Source of the DNA: Apium graveolens
Lineage: Eukaryota > Streptophyta > Magnoliopsida > Apiales > Apiaceae
Assembly: GCF_009905375.1 (NCBI RefSeq)
Contig: NC_133649.1
Span: forward strand, 232,475,792 to 232,539,791
Direction: 5' to 3'
DNA: 64,000 bases
Shown: in pieces, positions 22,441-33,189 of the stretch
Layout of the letters: each line of letters begins with the position of its first letter
Numbering within the stretch: position 1 is the stretch's first letter
Notes under the pieces: model-generated
Seen by the model: only the letters and a program-made list of their open reading frames with translations
Told to the model about the DNA's origin: nothing
Database searches by the model: none
Translations under genes and position numbers: made by a program

Positions 22441-22840
22441 ACAGACAGATTGCAGAACCATCACAACTTGTTGAAAGTATGGCTTTATATATGTTACCAT
22501 GCCTGTAACCTTTCAAAACCACTTTTCCTGTAGAATTACTTACAACTTCACAGTGTTCTTCAAAGAAATCCACATGATAACCTTTGTCACATATTTGACT
22601 CACACTTAGCAGATTGTGTTTAAATTCTAAGACCAGAGCTACTGATTCAATGATGACATTCCCAATATTGATATTGTCATATCCCAGAGTTTTTCCCATG
22701 TTGCCATCTCTACAAGAAACTCCTGGGCCAGGTTTCTCCACAAAGTCTGATAGCAGGGCTTTATTTCCAGTCATATGTCATGAACATCCACTGTCCAGAA
22801 CTAGGATGTTTTTCTTGTTGCCCTGCAATCACAAAGACCA
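22441..22840 (-). pseudogene. Aspartic protease of the copia element
   Basis: The sequence reads LDSGCS, a stop, then HMTG at about 22775-22805. LDSGCSxHMTG is the active-site signature of copia protease, so the stop falls inside it. Downstream KHNLLSVSQICDKGYHVDF is the conserved linker to integrase. Confidence 0.85.
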
Positions 22841-25189
22841 CTATTGGTTAGTTTTAAGGACCCAGACTTGCTTGGATCCTTTGGCCTTTTTAATTTTGTT
22901 AGCATTTGTAGCAGATTTAATTTCAGAGTTTATGCTAACCTGTTGTTTATCAGAATATATATCAGACTTTGCATCAGACTTTACACTAGAAGAAATAATA
23001 CTAACTTTTTTCAAAGAAGGTTTTATTTGATAATAATCATAGTACAAACTATGATATTCCTTACAAGTATAAATGGAATGCCATAAACTACCACAATGAA
23101 AACAAGGATTTTGTGGTTTAAACCTAATAGACTGACTCTTAACTCCTAGGTTTAGAAGGTAACGAGTTTATATCTTTATATTTCCTGCAAAAAGAAGCAA
23201 GATGGTTAAAGTTTCCACAGTTATAACATTTCTTTCTAGGAGCAGTAGGAACAGGCATATAATTATTGCTTTTATTCGCACCTTCCTTTTCATTCCTATT
23301 TTTCCTAGCTTTCTTTACCTTGTTCACATTTCTAATTTCTTTCAGCTTATGCTTAAGCTGCTTCTTTGTCATTAAGCCTATGTTTACTTCAGCTGGTTTA
23401 TCCTGTTTTAATTTGTCAAAGGTTGACTTTTCTTTGACTTCAGTCCTAGACTCTTTCATCTTTTCAGAATCAGACTTTACAGTTTTTGCTACAAACTTAA
23501 CAGGATTTACCTTTGGCTTAGCAGTCTGTTTAACAACAATTGGCTCAATTTGCACAGTTCCTTTCTCACTTTTATCATCTCGATAACCTAAGCCCTCTTT
23601 CCAGTTTCCACTACTTAGTAAATTCTGAGTTATTCTTCTAGAGTTAGTCCAAGTTCTGATAATCTCTCTTCCCTTTTCTAAGTCAGCTTTTAGAGATTCA
23701 TTCAATTTTAACACTTCATCTCTAACATACAAAGCATCATCTCTTTCTTTCTTAGTTTGATGAAGAAAAACTAACTCCTTTTCTAAATAGTCATTTCTCT
23801 TTTTAAAAGCAAGATTTTCAGATGTTAATCTTTCACATGTTAAAGTCTGATCTCTATAAGTAATGAACATGGTTTTAAGATATAATCTCAACTCAGTAAT
23901 ATCATCAGTATGAAAAACATAAGTTGTTTGAGGTACCTTCAATTCAGTAGTCTCAGGGCTGCTATCAGCATTTGCCATCAAGGCATAGTTCACCTCATCT
24001 TCAGAATCTGAAGTGTTTGTCCAGCTTTTCTTCTTTGTGACAAGTGCCTTGCCTTTGTCACTTTTTCCTTTTTTACAATCAGGAGATATGTGGCCTCTTT
24101 TACCATAATTGTAGCATTTGACATTTAGTTGTCTCCTCTGTCAGACTTTCCTCCTTTGCCTTCAGACTTTCTGAATCCTTTCTTATCAGAACTTCCACCT
24201 TTTTTGGAAAACTTCTTGCCCTTTCTGAATTTCATGTAGGCTATCTTTGTAATACCCTTCACCATTAGAGCACACAGTTGCATCATCTCAGCATGAACAT
24301 CAGCTTCAAATAAACTTTCAGTTTCTGAATCATCATCATCAGAATATGATGACTCTGAATCAGACTTTATGATGAGAGCCTTTCCTTTGCCGCTTTTTGA
24401 GGCAACCACTTTGGGAGATTTCTTCTCATCTTTAAGAGCAACTGTCCTTGACTTTCTTCCATGCCTCTTGCTCCTTTGATCCATCTCAAGTTCATAAGTC
24501 TTGAGCATACCATAAATTTCATCAAGAGTAGTTTCAGTAAGGTCATAATTGTCTCTTATGGTAGTAGACTTTAAATCCCAATTTCCAGGAAGAGCTAAAA
24601 GGAATTTTAGATTTGAATCTTCAAGATCATATTCCTTGTCCACCAGTGATAGATCATTCAAGAGTTTGACAAACCTATCATATAAGTCAGTTAATGACAC
24701 ATCAGCTTTTGAGTCAAAGTGCTCATACTCTTGAGTGAGTATAGTCCTCCTGTTCTTCTTGATTGCATCAGTCCCCTGACATCTTGTCTCCAAAGCATCC
24801 CATATCTCCTTTACAGTCTTGCATCCAATTACCCTGTTTGACATGACATTATCAATGGCACTGTGCAGCAAATGCCTTACCCTTGCATCCTTGGCAATAG
24901 ATGAGATGTCTTCAGCTGTGTAATCACCTTTCTCCTTTGGTATGGACTTTGCTGGTTGATCTGCAACTGCAACAGAGAGCTTGGTAGGCTTATATGATCC
25001 TTCATTAATTATGTCAAGGTATTATGGATCTGTAGCTTCCAGAAACATAGCCATCTTCATTTTCCATATGGGATACTCAGAAGGTCTCAGTATGTGAACC
25101 CTAATAGTCTCATATCGACTGTGGGTTTGAGTGCTTTGAGTTTCTTGAGTTCTGGTGGGCTTAGTTGGGGTTTGTGTTTCTTCAGACAT
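22841..25189 (-). pseudogene. Gag of the copia element with three zinc knuckles
   Basis: The likely start is ATG 25189 (MSEETQTPTKPTRT). The Gag core, of the UBN2/copia type, is in the 24871-24125 segment (IWDALETRCQGTDA, FVKLLNDLSLVDKEYDLED, LDEIYGMLKTYELEMDQR). The first CCHC knuckle lies near 24070-24125, a second CCHC (CYNCGNFNHLASFC) near 23190-23230, and a third (CFHCGSLWHSIYTC) near 23065-23105. A coiled-coil segment lies between the first and second. Stops near 25025 and 23139 and frame breaks near 24120 and 22840 inactivate it. The length exceeds ordinary copia Gag, as in the SIRE lineage. Confidence 0.82.
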
Positions 25190-25228
25190 GATTGTTTGGA
25201 TCTTTACTGCATGTGTGTTAATAGAAAA

Positions 25229-25240
25229 GCTCTGATACCA
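25229..25240 (-). other. Primer-binding site of the copia element
   Basis: Minus-strand TGGTATCAGAGC follows the LTR end ...CCTAACA after two bases. It matches the initiator tRNA-Met primer site used by most plant copia elements. Confidence 0.93.
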
Positions 25241-25242
25241 CT

Positions 25243-25804
25243 TGTTAGGTCACACAACACTGTAGAATGGGGTTGAATACAGTGTTTATATAATCAAATC
25301 GATTTGAACAAAAGTATGTAACAAAGATCAAGTATATTAAATAAATTCTTTTACAATATGAACTGTTGTTATCTCTCAGTGATGAACAAATATCACTAAG
25401 AGCTACTAGGTTACAATGAATAATGTTTCTCCATAATGATAACACATATAGTGTAAACCCTAAGGCTGTGTTTATATAGTACACAGTTAAAAGATATATT
25501 CTAATTGATATGGAGTACAATTCTGTCTCCTAAAATATATCAATCAGATATCTTCTACAAGTCTTCTAGTCTTCTAACTCTTACCATGCATATCTTCTAT
25601 TATTTTAGTTCAGATCTTCTCCTGTAAATCAGTCGCATTCCTTATCTGAAAGTCTTCTCGCACTTAAGTACTGATATGTGTCTTCTGACACCTTAAGTTC
25701 TGATATTAAGTTATGACTTCAGTAAGTCCTGATGTGTCATGTTGTTAAGTTCTGAAAACTAAACACAAATCATATTGGACATGACATCTCAAATATATCT
25801 AAAA
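25243..25804 (-). repeat. 5' LTR of the SIRE-like copia element
   Basis: Starts TGTTAGGTCACAC and ends ATATCTAAAA, where the left copy ends TCTAACA, so the terminal dinucleotide has mutated. It is followed by target duplication GTGTA. Confidence 0.93.
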
Positions 25805-25809
25805 GTGTA

Positions 25810-26110
25810 TTTGGATGGTTTCTTTTTAGTTGGATTTCAGTTGTACCGGTTGGATTTCTGTTGGTTATTTTACCGTAGCTGCTTTATTTTGTTGTTCAGT
25901 TTTTATATATACTTGTGCGTTGTTATTATTGTTGTTACTATTGTTGTTGCTTCTGTTGCTGGTATTTCTAGATTATGATCATTCACTCAGGATGGATCCA
26001 ATTAAACTGAGGTAAGGATATTATCTTAGTGGCAACACTCTCCTGACGCATATGTATAAACTGCATGGAGCAATCCATTTTCTTATATATGACTGTTATG
26101 TTTCAGGAGA
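25810..26110 (+). other. Leader of element A with a candidate intron just before gag
   Basis: This is non-coding leader sequence. A candidate intron lies at 26012-26106: GAG|GTAAGGATAT at the 5' side and TTATGTTTCAG at the 3' side. The gag ATG follows four bases later at 26111. A T/G-rich (TTG)n tract lies at about 25920-25960. Confidence 0.45.
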
Positions 26111-26736
26111 ATGCCACTAAAGAAGAATTCTCAACCCAATAACGGATCTGCTTGGGATCCCTCAATGAGTGAATTGATGAATTTGATGCGTCAGTAGTCT
26201 ACACAGCTGGCCCAACAGCAACAGCAATTCCAGCAGCAACAACAACAATTGCAGAAACAACAACACAACAACAACAACAACAATAGCTCATACAACAACA
26301 ACATCAGCAAATCCAATAGCAGCAACTGCAAATCCAACAACAGCATAAGATGAGGGGGACAAACCAGGTTGTTAGTTTTTAGTCTTTCCAGGCAGTGAAA
26401 CCCACAGAGTTTAAAGGAGAAGTGGATTCTGTTGCTGCCAGGATATGGTAGAAGGAAATGGAGAAGGCGTTTACACTCACCAAGGTGAGTGTGGATTTAA
26501 AGACAGATTATGCTAGTTACTTTTTGAAGAATGATTCGAACTATTGGTGGGAGTCCACACGAGCATTAGAAGGAGATGGTCCTGTCCCATGGACCAGATT
26601 CACAAAGCTATTTTTTGAGAAATACTTTCCTGGATTGTCTCCAGAGTCAGATGGAGATGGAGTTTTTGGAGTTGAAGCAAGGAGACAGAAGTGTCACCGA
26701 GTATGAAGCAAAGTTTACGGAGTTAGCCCGTATAGC
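26111..26736 (+). pseudogene. Gag N-terminal part of element A
   Basis: ATG 26111 opens MPLKKNSQPNNGSAWDPSM, then a long Gln/Asn-rich tract (about 26205-26345), and the Tekay-type Gag core (KPTEFKGEVDSVAARIW, SYFLKNDSNYWWESTRALEG, LELKQGDRSVTEYEAKFTEL). Stops near 26195, 26380 and 26448 and a frameshift near 26640 break it. The frame is cut at 26736 by the Athila insertion and resumes at 40470. Confidence 0.82.
26205..26350 (+). repeat. CAA/CAG-rich tract encoding poly-Gln in gag
   Basis: A trinucleotide tract of CAA and CAG units lies in the gag frame, interrupted by AAT/AAC. Such Gln-rich N-termini are common in Tekay-type Gag. Confidence 0.8.
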
Positions 26737-28105
26737 TGTTAGGCACAAAGCATGTGCTAAATAAATCACGCAAGTATACGCATTCGCAAGTAATATAGAA
26801 TGATTTCTAGTTCATTCCCACAGAGACTCTGATTAATTATATTTAATTAACACTTACTCACCAATGTATGATTGTTCTTCAATGCCAAGATAATAACAAT
26901 TAAGGTTGGTTAACTAATAATTACTATGAGAATTAAACACTTGAATTACCAATATTAAACACACATGAGATCCTAACTTCATTATTACTTCATTCAATAG
27001 TTATAGTTATTAACCTTAGCATGTAATGGTGATGATATTAATCGAACAACACGAAACTGATAAACGCCAATTTTCGTTGTACCAATAACATTCTACCAAG
27101 CATCCACAATTAAGATAGAAGTTGAATAGGCATCAATTATGTTGAGACCCTATATGTCTATATAATTTGACAACATAACGATTTAAGCGCAAGTTATTCA
27201 TGATGATTACACAGGGCAAGTAAAACGATTAGAGTTACCCACTGATCATGCATACAATACATGAACCTATGCTACCATGGCAAGTTCTAAATCTCAAGAT
27301 TCATTGTCATTTCACAAGAGATTAACAGGCTATCTTACATGTTCGCGACGCATATAAGACGAATAAGCACAACCTATACTAGATATCATACAATCACCAT
27401 ATACCAAGGTATTAAACAATTAACTAAAGAATTCCATAATAAATCCGCTAAAATCCCATGATCACGATTAGCCCATAATAGAACTCATCATCACCATGGG
27501 TTCATATGAAAGCATGATAATAACACAACGATATAAAGATGAAAAATACTTAATAAATAATGAAGTACGTCACAAGAGTATTAAGGTTCAAAGCATAAAG
27601 AAAACTAGCATCCACTGTTACAACGAATTAAAAGAATCACAAGATAAACGTATGCTTCCTCTTCTTCATTGTTGCGTGCTAAAACGGACTTCTCAATCTT
27701 CTTGCCCTTGCTCTTGATGAAGAAAACATCTTCACATAAGGTTTATATAATAGCCCAAGAGAACCAGCGCTAACAAAAGCCCAATTGTACTTGAATTAAT
27801 AAAATCCAGATTCTGAAATTCCGCACGCACGCGGTCGCCTGCTGTCTCTATGCGGCCGCTTGCTGGTACGCGGTCGCCTGCTCCTGGCGCGCGATCACCT
27901 GCTACCCTTCTGGAAAATACTTTATTTTGCTTCTGTTTTTGCTGATTTCTTCTCTCATCACCCCTAGACTGATTCCAAGCACTTCCTTAAGCTTTATTTG
28001 ATGAAAACCCCCAATCTAAGCAAGTTATACCCTGAAATGCAAAATCACTAGAAAACGCGTCAAATACACAAAATACTTGATTTCAAGACACCAATTCAAG
28101 CCGTT
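26737..28105 (-). repeat. 3' LTR of Athila-1, missing its inner end
   Basis: Matches 35617-40464 (minus the inserted solo LTR) up to AATTCAAGCCGTT at about 28104. The copy then lacks the terminal ~40 bp present at 40425-40464. A TATA box on the minus strand (TTATATAAAC) lies at 27741-27750. GC-rich modules lie at 27822-27904. Confidence 0.9.
27822..27904. repeat. GC-rich modules upstream of the LTR TATA box (Athila-1 3' LTR)
   Basis: Four modules of the form ACGCGGTCGCCTGCT / TGCGGCCGCTTGCT begin near 27828, 27851, 27868 and 27887, spaced 17-23 bp, in an otherwise AT-rich LTR. On the minus strand they lie about 80-160 bp upstream of the TATA box. Confidence 0.8.
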
Positions 28106-28416
28106 TCTAGCATGCATATCAACCTAACAAGATTCAACATCACTTTAACACTATCACTACACTCGCATCAATATCAGATATTAATCGGTAAAGCAACACA
28201 AAGGGATCATGGTATATGCATGAGCTATATGACATGATAAATAAAGATATAAATCCTTAAAAAACTATATGGCAAAAATATTCAACTATATGAACTAAAC
28301 TAACATGAAAATACAACTACATGACACACACACAAATATGTTCCTTAACTACTACCCCCAAACTTAAAATCTTCACAGTCCCCAGTGAAGGTAACAGAAT
28401 GGAACACAGGGTATAC
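28106..28416 (-). other. 3' untranslated remnant of Athila-1
   Basis: This is non-coding sequence resembling 60725-60990 of Athila-3. The LTR end, polypurine tract and about 0.9 kb seen in Athila-3 are absent here, pointing to a deletion at 28105. No gene is seen. Confidence 0.6.
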
Positions 28417-29604
28417 CTACTCAGACGAATCATCATCATCACCCTCAGAGGGTGGAGTGTCAGGAGGTGGATAAGTAGAATCCCCACCAAAAATGGGCTA
28501 CTGGATGTTAGCTTCAAGGCCTCTAAATACAGTCCTAAGTGCCTGGGTGAGCTCCTCCGCAAACCGACTCTACGACTCATACATCGCATCCATCCTCCTT
28601 GAAAGCCTCCTGTACTGGACATCAGCCAATCCCAAACCATCTCCTCCCTGAGCTCTCGAAGAGCCTGCCTCTCCCTGAGCCTGACTAGGCCTAGCCATGG
28701 TAGCACCAGCTGCTGGAACTCCTCCTGGAAGGCGATACCCCAAACCATGTAACTCGGGCTCTCCACCCGTCCACTCCTGCATCGTATTCAAAGTAGATGA
28801 ATCAATAGGAGTGATCTGCATCTGCAACTGCTCATAAGAAGGCCACTGGACTACCACTGCTTTGCAAAGCTTCGTGACAATAGAGGTATACGGGATAGAG
28901 TATTGCGATTTCCCCCTCAAAAACTTCAAAATCCCTTGGTAGATGTACTCACCAAGGTCCACATAATATTCATCATTCAGAATTCCCCATAACAACCTCG
29001 CCCTCTCCACTGTAACCTCATGTGGATGCAAAGAAGGAAGAATATTAGCAAATATAAACGCATTCCAAGCACGAGCATACCTGTTCATCGCGACAGCAGG
29101 GAAACTACGATAATCGTTGGATCCCCTTTTGAACTTCCACACTGTGCCCGGCTGACAGAGAGTAGCAATAATCAAGTCCAAATCAAAGTCCTCAGGGGCC
29201 TTTGCATTCCAATGCTCCTCTTATGGTTTTCTTTGTCGCTGTCCAATCACCCGACGAATCGCCTCGGGCTGATAATCAACAGTAAGCCCACGAACAAAAG
29301 AAAACCCATTCTTGTCGGCCTTGGGGTTCGCATATAACTCGCGAACGATACTCATTGGAACCACCTCAGGTGACTCACAGAATATAATCCATCCCTTCTC
29401 AACAATTATCGGTAGTAACTCACCATCCCTCCCTGATGGCAAGAACCCCCTCTCCCTCATAATAGGCTTAGTCAGAAGCTTGGTGTACTCTTCTTCAACA
29501 GCCCTATCCAACAATCGAGGCCTCGCAGCAGTATTCCTCGAAGAATCAGTAACAGTCGGATTGGTGCTGCTGCTACCCACAGTTCGTGATCTCTTTGGGG
29601 CCAT
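28417..29604 (-). pseudogene. Accessory ORF of Athila-1 (envelope position, putative plant transposon protein family)
   Basis: One frame of 396 codons runs from ATG 29604 (MAPKRSRTVGSSSTNPT) to the stop at 28417, interrupted by stops near 29221, 28570 and 28495. The central region (MRERGFLPSGRDGELLPII, VRGLTVDYQPEAIRRVI, ARAWNAFIFANILPSLHPHE, ERARLLWGIL) fits the plant retroelement domain called putative plant transposon protein. A helical stretch and an acidic tail (GDDDDSSE) follow. There is no signal peptide or membrane segment, so the label envelope is not supported by sequence. It sits between integrase and 3' LTR, like the extra ORFs of other Athila elements. Confidence 0.78.
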
Positions 29605-29674
29605 GAGAACTGAGAATAAGAGTTGGAGAGTTTGTGTTTCGTGTGTAGGAGAGATTTGGTAGAGTTAAAAGTGT

Positions 29675-29712
29675 GTGGGATGTGTATGGAGAGGTTGTAT
29701 GTATTTATAGGG
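29675..29712 (-). promoter_or_regulatory. Putative internal TATA promoter of the Athila-1 accessory ORF
   Basis: Minus-strand CCCTATAAATACATAC (TATAAATA at 29702-29709) lies 98 bp upstream of the ATG at 29604, followed by a C/A-rich leader. Spacing and sequence are near the plant core-promoter consensus. Confidence 0.6.
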
Positions 29713-29857
29713 AAAAATTAGGGTTAGAATTTGATTAAAAGTAGGGATTGTGGCAAGGTATGGGGGAAAATCGTGGGTTAATGGGTTATATTTTTTTGTG
29801 AATTTTTTTTGTTTTGTTTTTTTTAGGTTGAAAAATGATTTTTCAAAAGTCAGGGTT

Positions 29858-29957
29858 GCACGCGGTTGCGTGGCACCAGCATGCGGGCGCCTGCTGGCAC
29901 GCGGTTGTGCGCTCCTAGCACGCGGTCGCGCGCTCCCAGCACGCGGGCGCCTGCTAG
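29858..29957. repeat. GC-rich modules upstream of the internal promoter of Athila-1
   Basis: Five modules (CACGCGGTTGCG, ATGCGGGCGCCTGCT, CACGCGGTTGTGCGCT, CACGCGGTCGCGCGCT, CACGCGGGCGCCTGCT) begin near 29858, 29878, 29896, 29917 and 29938, spaced 18-21 bp. They are the same motif as in the LTR at 27822-27904 and 40145-40226. The surrounding 29713-30114 is non-coding and AT-rich. Confidence 0.8.
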
Positions 29958-30114
29958 GCTTCTGGAATTTTTTTTGTCTGCAACTTTTTTTTTCTGATTT
30001 TTTTGGGTTTTTGGATAAAGTACTATATTCTAAGGTGTCCTATGGTCTCATATCTTGGGTTGCCTCCCAAGAAGCGCTTCTTTTATGTCATTAACTTGAC
30101 GTGGAGTTATACGA

Positions 30115-31430
30115 TCAAGTTGACAATAAAACGGCACTAACCACTTCACGGTTTTCCGTATCCCCATAATAGTGCTTCAATCTCTGACCATTTACTTTGA
30201 ATGCTTGGCCCGGATCGTTCTTAAAAATCTCCACCGCTCCATGTGGAAACACAGTTTTGACGATAAATGGTCCAGACCACCTTGATTTCAACTTTCCAGG
30301 AAAAAGTCGGAGACGAGAGTTGAATAGAAGAACTTGTTGCCCCGGCACGAATGACTTAGGCGATAGCTTCCTGTCATGCCACCTTTTTACCTTTTCCTTG
30401 TACATTTTGTTATTTTCATACGCTTGAAGTCGAAATTCATCAAGTTCATTTAACTGAAGCATTCACTTCTTCCCAGCTGCATCTAGATCAAGGTTTAACT
30501 TCTTCAATGTCCAATAAGCCTTATGCTCAAGCTCCGCAGGTAAATGACATCCCTTACCATAAACAAGTTGAAACGGGGACATCCCAAGTGGAGTCTTGTA
30601 TGTTGTTCTATAAGCCCAAACAGCTTCATCGAGCTTCAAAGACCAATCTTTCCTTGACGGACAAATGACTTTCTCTAGAATGCGCTTGATCTCTCTATTA
30701 GACACTTCATCTTGACCATTAGTTTACTGATGATAGGCAGTAGCAATGTGATGATTCACATTATAGCGTTACATCATAGAAGTGAACTTATGATTGCAGA
30801 AATGCGACCTTTCGTCACTTATGATAACTCATGACATTCCAAACCTTGTGAATATCTGCTTATGAAGAAACCTCAACACTACCTTTGCATCATTAGTCGG
30901 TAGAGCTTTGACTTCTATCCATTTCTAGACATAATCGACTGCCAGCACGATGTACTGATTATTGCAGAACGAGATAAATGGTCCCATGAAATTGATTCCC
31001 CAAACATCGAAGACCTCAACTTCAAGTAGCACATTTAAAGGCATCTCATCCTTTCTGGAAAGATTCCCAACTCTTTGGAAACGATCACACCCTAAAATGA
31101 ACTGATGTGCATCCTTAAACAATGTAGGCCAGAAAAAACCTGCTTGAAGAATACGAGCTACTGTCTTTTCACCACCATAATGTCCACCTATAAACTGTGG
31201 AATGAAAGTCTCATAATATCCCTCCGTCTCACAGAATGGGATACATCTCCTGATGATCTGGTCAGCTCCTTGTCTAAACAAATATGGTTCATCCCACATG
31301 TACCACTTCACCTCATGCAGAAACTTCTTCTTTTGAGTCACATTCATATTATGAGGCATTATATTGCTAACAAAATAGTTCACAATATCTGCGAACCATG
31401 GCTCTTCCTCTTGAATTGCGAACAACTACT
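30115..31430 (-). pseudogene. Integrase of Athila-1
   Basis: 31425-30925 has the HHCC region (HYGGEKTVARILQAGFFWPT, CDRFQRVGN with one Cys replaced) and the first part of the core. There WGIDFMGPF of the family reads WGINFMGPF, so the first catalytic Asp is lost. 30924-30706 has several stops where the second acidic residue should be. 30705-30463 holds [19 protein letters not shown] and 30462-30115 the C-terminal domain ([27 protein letters not shown]). Non-functional. Confidence 0.86.
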
Positions 31431-31479
31431 CATCCGGAAAAGATTCGTTGATCAATATCTTATCATATGAAGTAGAATC

Positions 31480-31850
31480 GGGATTCTCCAATCTAGAGAG
31501 ATGGTCAGCTACTTGATTTTCAGTACCTTTTCGATCCTTGATCTCTAACTGAATTCCTATAGTAAGAGAACCCAACGAATAATCTAGGCTTCAAATCCTT
31601 CTTTGAGACCAGATAGCGGATGACAGCGTGATCAGTGAACACTGTCACCTTTGTCCCAAGTAGATAAGATCGAAATTTTTCGAAACCAAAAACTATAGCC
31701 AAGAGCTTCTTCTCAGTAGTGGTGTAGTTCAGTTGGGCTCCATTTAGCGTCTTACTAGCATAGTAGACCACATGAAAGATATTAGTCTTTCGCTGCCCAA
31801 GAACTCCTCCCACTGCATAATCACTTGCATCACACATCATCTCAAAAGGT
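31480..31850 (-). pseudogene. RNase H of Athila-1
   Basis: 31840-31520 shows [16 protein letters not shown], the [14 protein letters not shown] helix and [17 protein letters not shown], the first three acidic motifs of gypsy RNase H. The C-terminal part is frameshifted near 31560. Confidence 0.85.
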
Positions 31851-33177
31851 TCTCTTCAATCAGGTGCCGTAATAACTTGTGCGGTGATTAAACTCTTCTT
31901 GAGAGTCTCGAATGCTGCCAATCATTCATCATCAAATTTGAAAGGCACATCTTTCTCGAGCAAGTTGCACAACGGCTTAGATATCTTAGAGAAGTCCTTG
32001 ATGAAACGCCGATAAAAACCCGCATGACCAGGAAAGCTACGGATTCCTTTCACAGAATTAGGTGGCGGAAAATTTTCAATGACGCCCACCTTGGCTTTAT
32101 CCACCTCAAGACCTTTACTAGAGACCTTATGCCCAAGAATGATGCCTTGTTGCACCATGAAGTGACATTTTTCCCAGCTGAGCACCAGATTGGTCTCAAC
32201 ACACCTTTTGAGCACCAAACGGAGATTATTCAAGCATTCATCATATGAATGTCTAAAGATAGAGAAGTTGTCCATGAACACTTCGACATTATTTCCAATC
32301 ATATCAGAGAATATAGCCATCATGCATCTCTGAAAAGTGGCAGGTGCACCACATAAGCCAAAAGAAACTCTGCGAAAAGCAAACGTGCCAAATGGACAAG
32401 TGAAAGTAGTCTTCTCTTGGTCTTCTGGTGCAATACAAATCTAATTGTAGCCCGAATAGCCATCCAGAAGACAATAATACTCATGACCAGCCAACCTGTC
32501 CAGCATATGATCAATGAATGGAAGAGGGAAGTAATCCTTCCTCGTGGCTTTATTCAACTTCCTGTAATCTATGCATACCCTCCATCTTGTGACTGTTCGA
32601 GTGGGGATGAGCTCATTCTTCTCATTTGCTACCACAGTAATACCTCATTTCTTAGGTACACATTGCACGGGGTCACCCAAGAACTGTCAGAAATAGGATA
32701 TATAATTCCTGCATCCAGCCATTTTAGAATTTCTTTCTTCACCACTTCTTTCATGATAGGATTAAGCCTTCGATGTTGCTCAACAGTCAGCTTGCTACCT
32801 TCCTCTAGCAAAAATTTATGCATGCAGTACGAAGGGCTGATCCCTTTTATATCTGCTATAGTCCATCCGATGACCAATTTGAATTCTCTCAGAATCCTCA
32901 AGAGCTTGTCCTCATCACTACCTGAAAGGTCAGATGCAATAATAACAGGAAAAGTAGATGCATCACCTAAAAAAGCATACCTTAAGTGTTCAGGCAGTGG
33001 TTTAAGCTCCAAAATAGGTGGTTCCTCAATAGATGGTTTGAGCTTTCCCTCAACATTCTTGAGATCAGTATTAACAAGAGATTCAAATGGCATGTCTAAC
33101 TTCCGTTTCCAAGGAGAAGCATTCAGATATTGTATCTGCTCATTGCCTTCATCATCTTTACTGTCAAAATCCCCCAA
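31851..33177 (-). pseudogene. Reverse transcriptase of Athila-1
   Basis: 33177-32629 is the linker and fingers (FKLVIGWTIADIKGISPSYC, KEILKWLDAGIIYPISDSSW). 32635-32441 continues in another frame (WRVCIDYRKLNKATRKDYFP, LDGYSGYN). 32323-31922 has the palm motif VFMDNFSIF where the family has MDDF: one of the two catalytic Asp residues is Asn. A stop near 32440 and a frameshift near 32640 also break it. Confidence 0.87.
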
Positions 33178-33189
33178 TAAGGCTTTTTC

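Larger units (their letters stand above)
13334..25804 (-). mobile_element. SIRE/Maximus-like Ty1/copia element with TSD GTGTA
   Basis: Two LTRs (13334-13897 and 25243-25804) bound a minus-strand gag-PR-IN-RT-RNaseH order, which is copia order (IN before RT). The 5-bp target duplication GTGTA is present at 13329-13333 and 25805-25809. Full length is 12.5 kb, large for copia, because about 5.4 kb follows RNase H, including a very long accessory ORF. The size, multiple zinc knuckles and extra ORF at the envelope position fit the SIRE lineage. It splits the leader of element A. Confidence 0.95.

Noticed and set aside
26700..26770. Host gene at 26458-26764
   Set aside because: The sequence is Tekay-type Gag, split by the Athila insertion.
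28417..29604. Calling the Athila ORF an envelope glycoprotein
   Set aside because: No signal peptide, transmembrane helix or cysteine pattern is seen; position alone does not prove envelope function.
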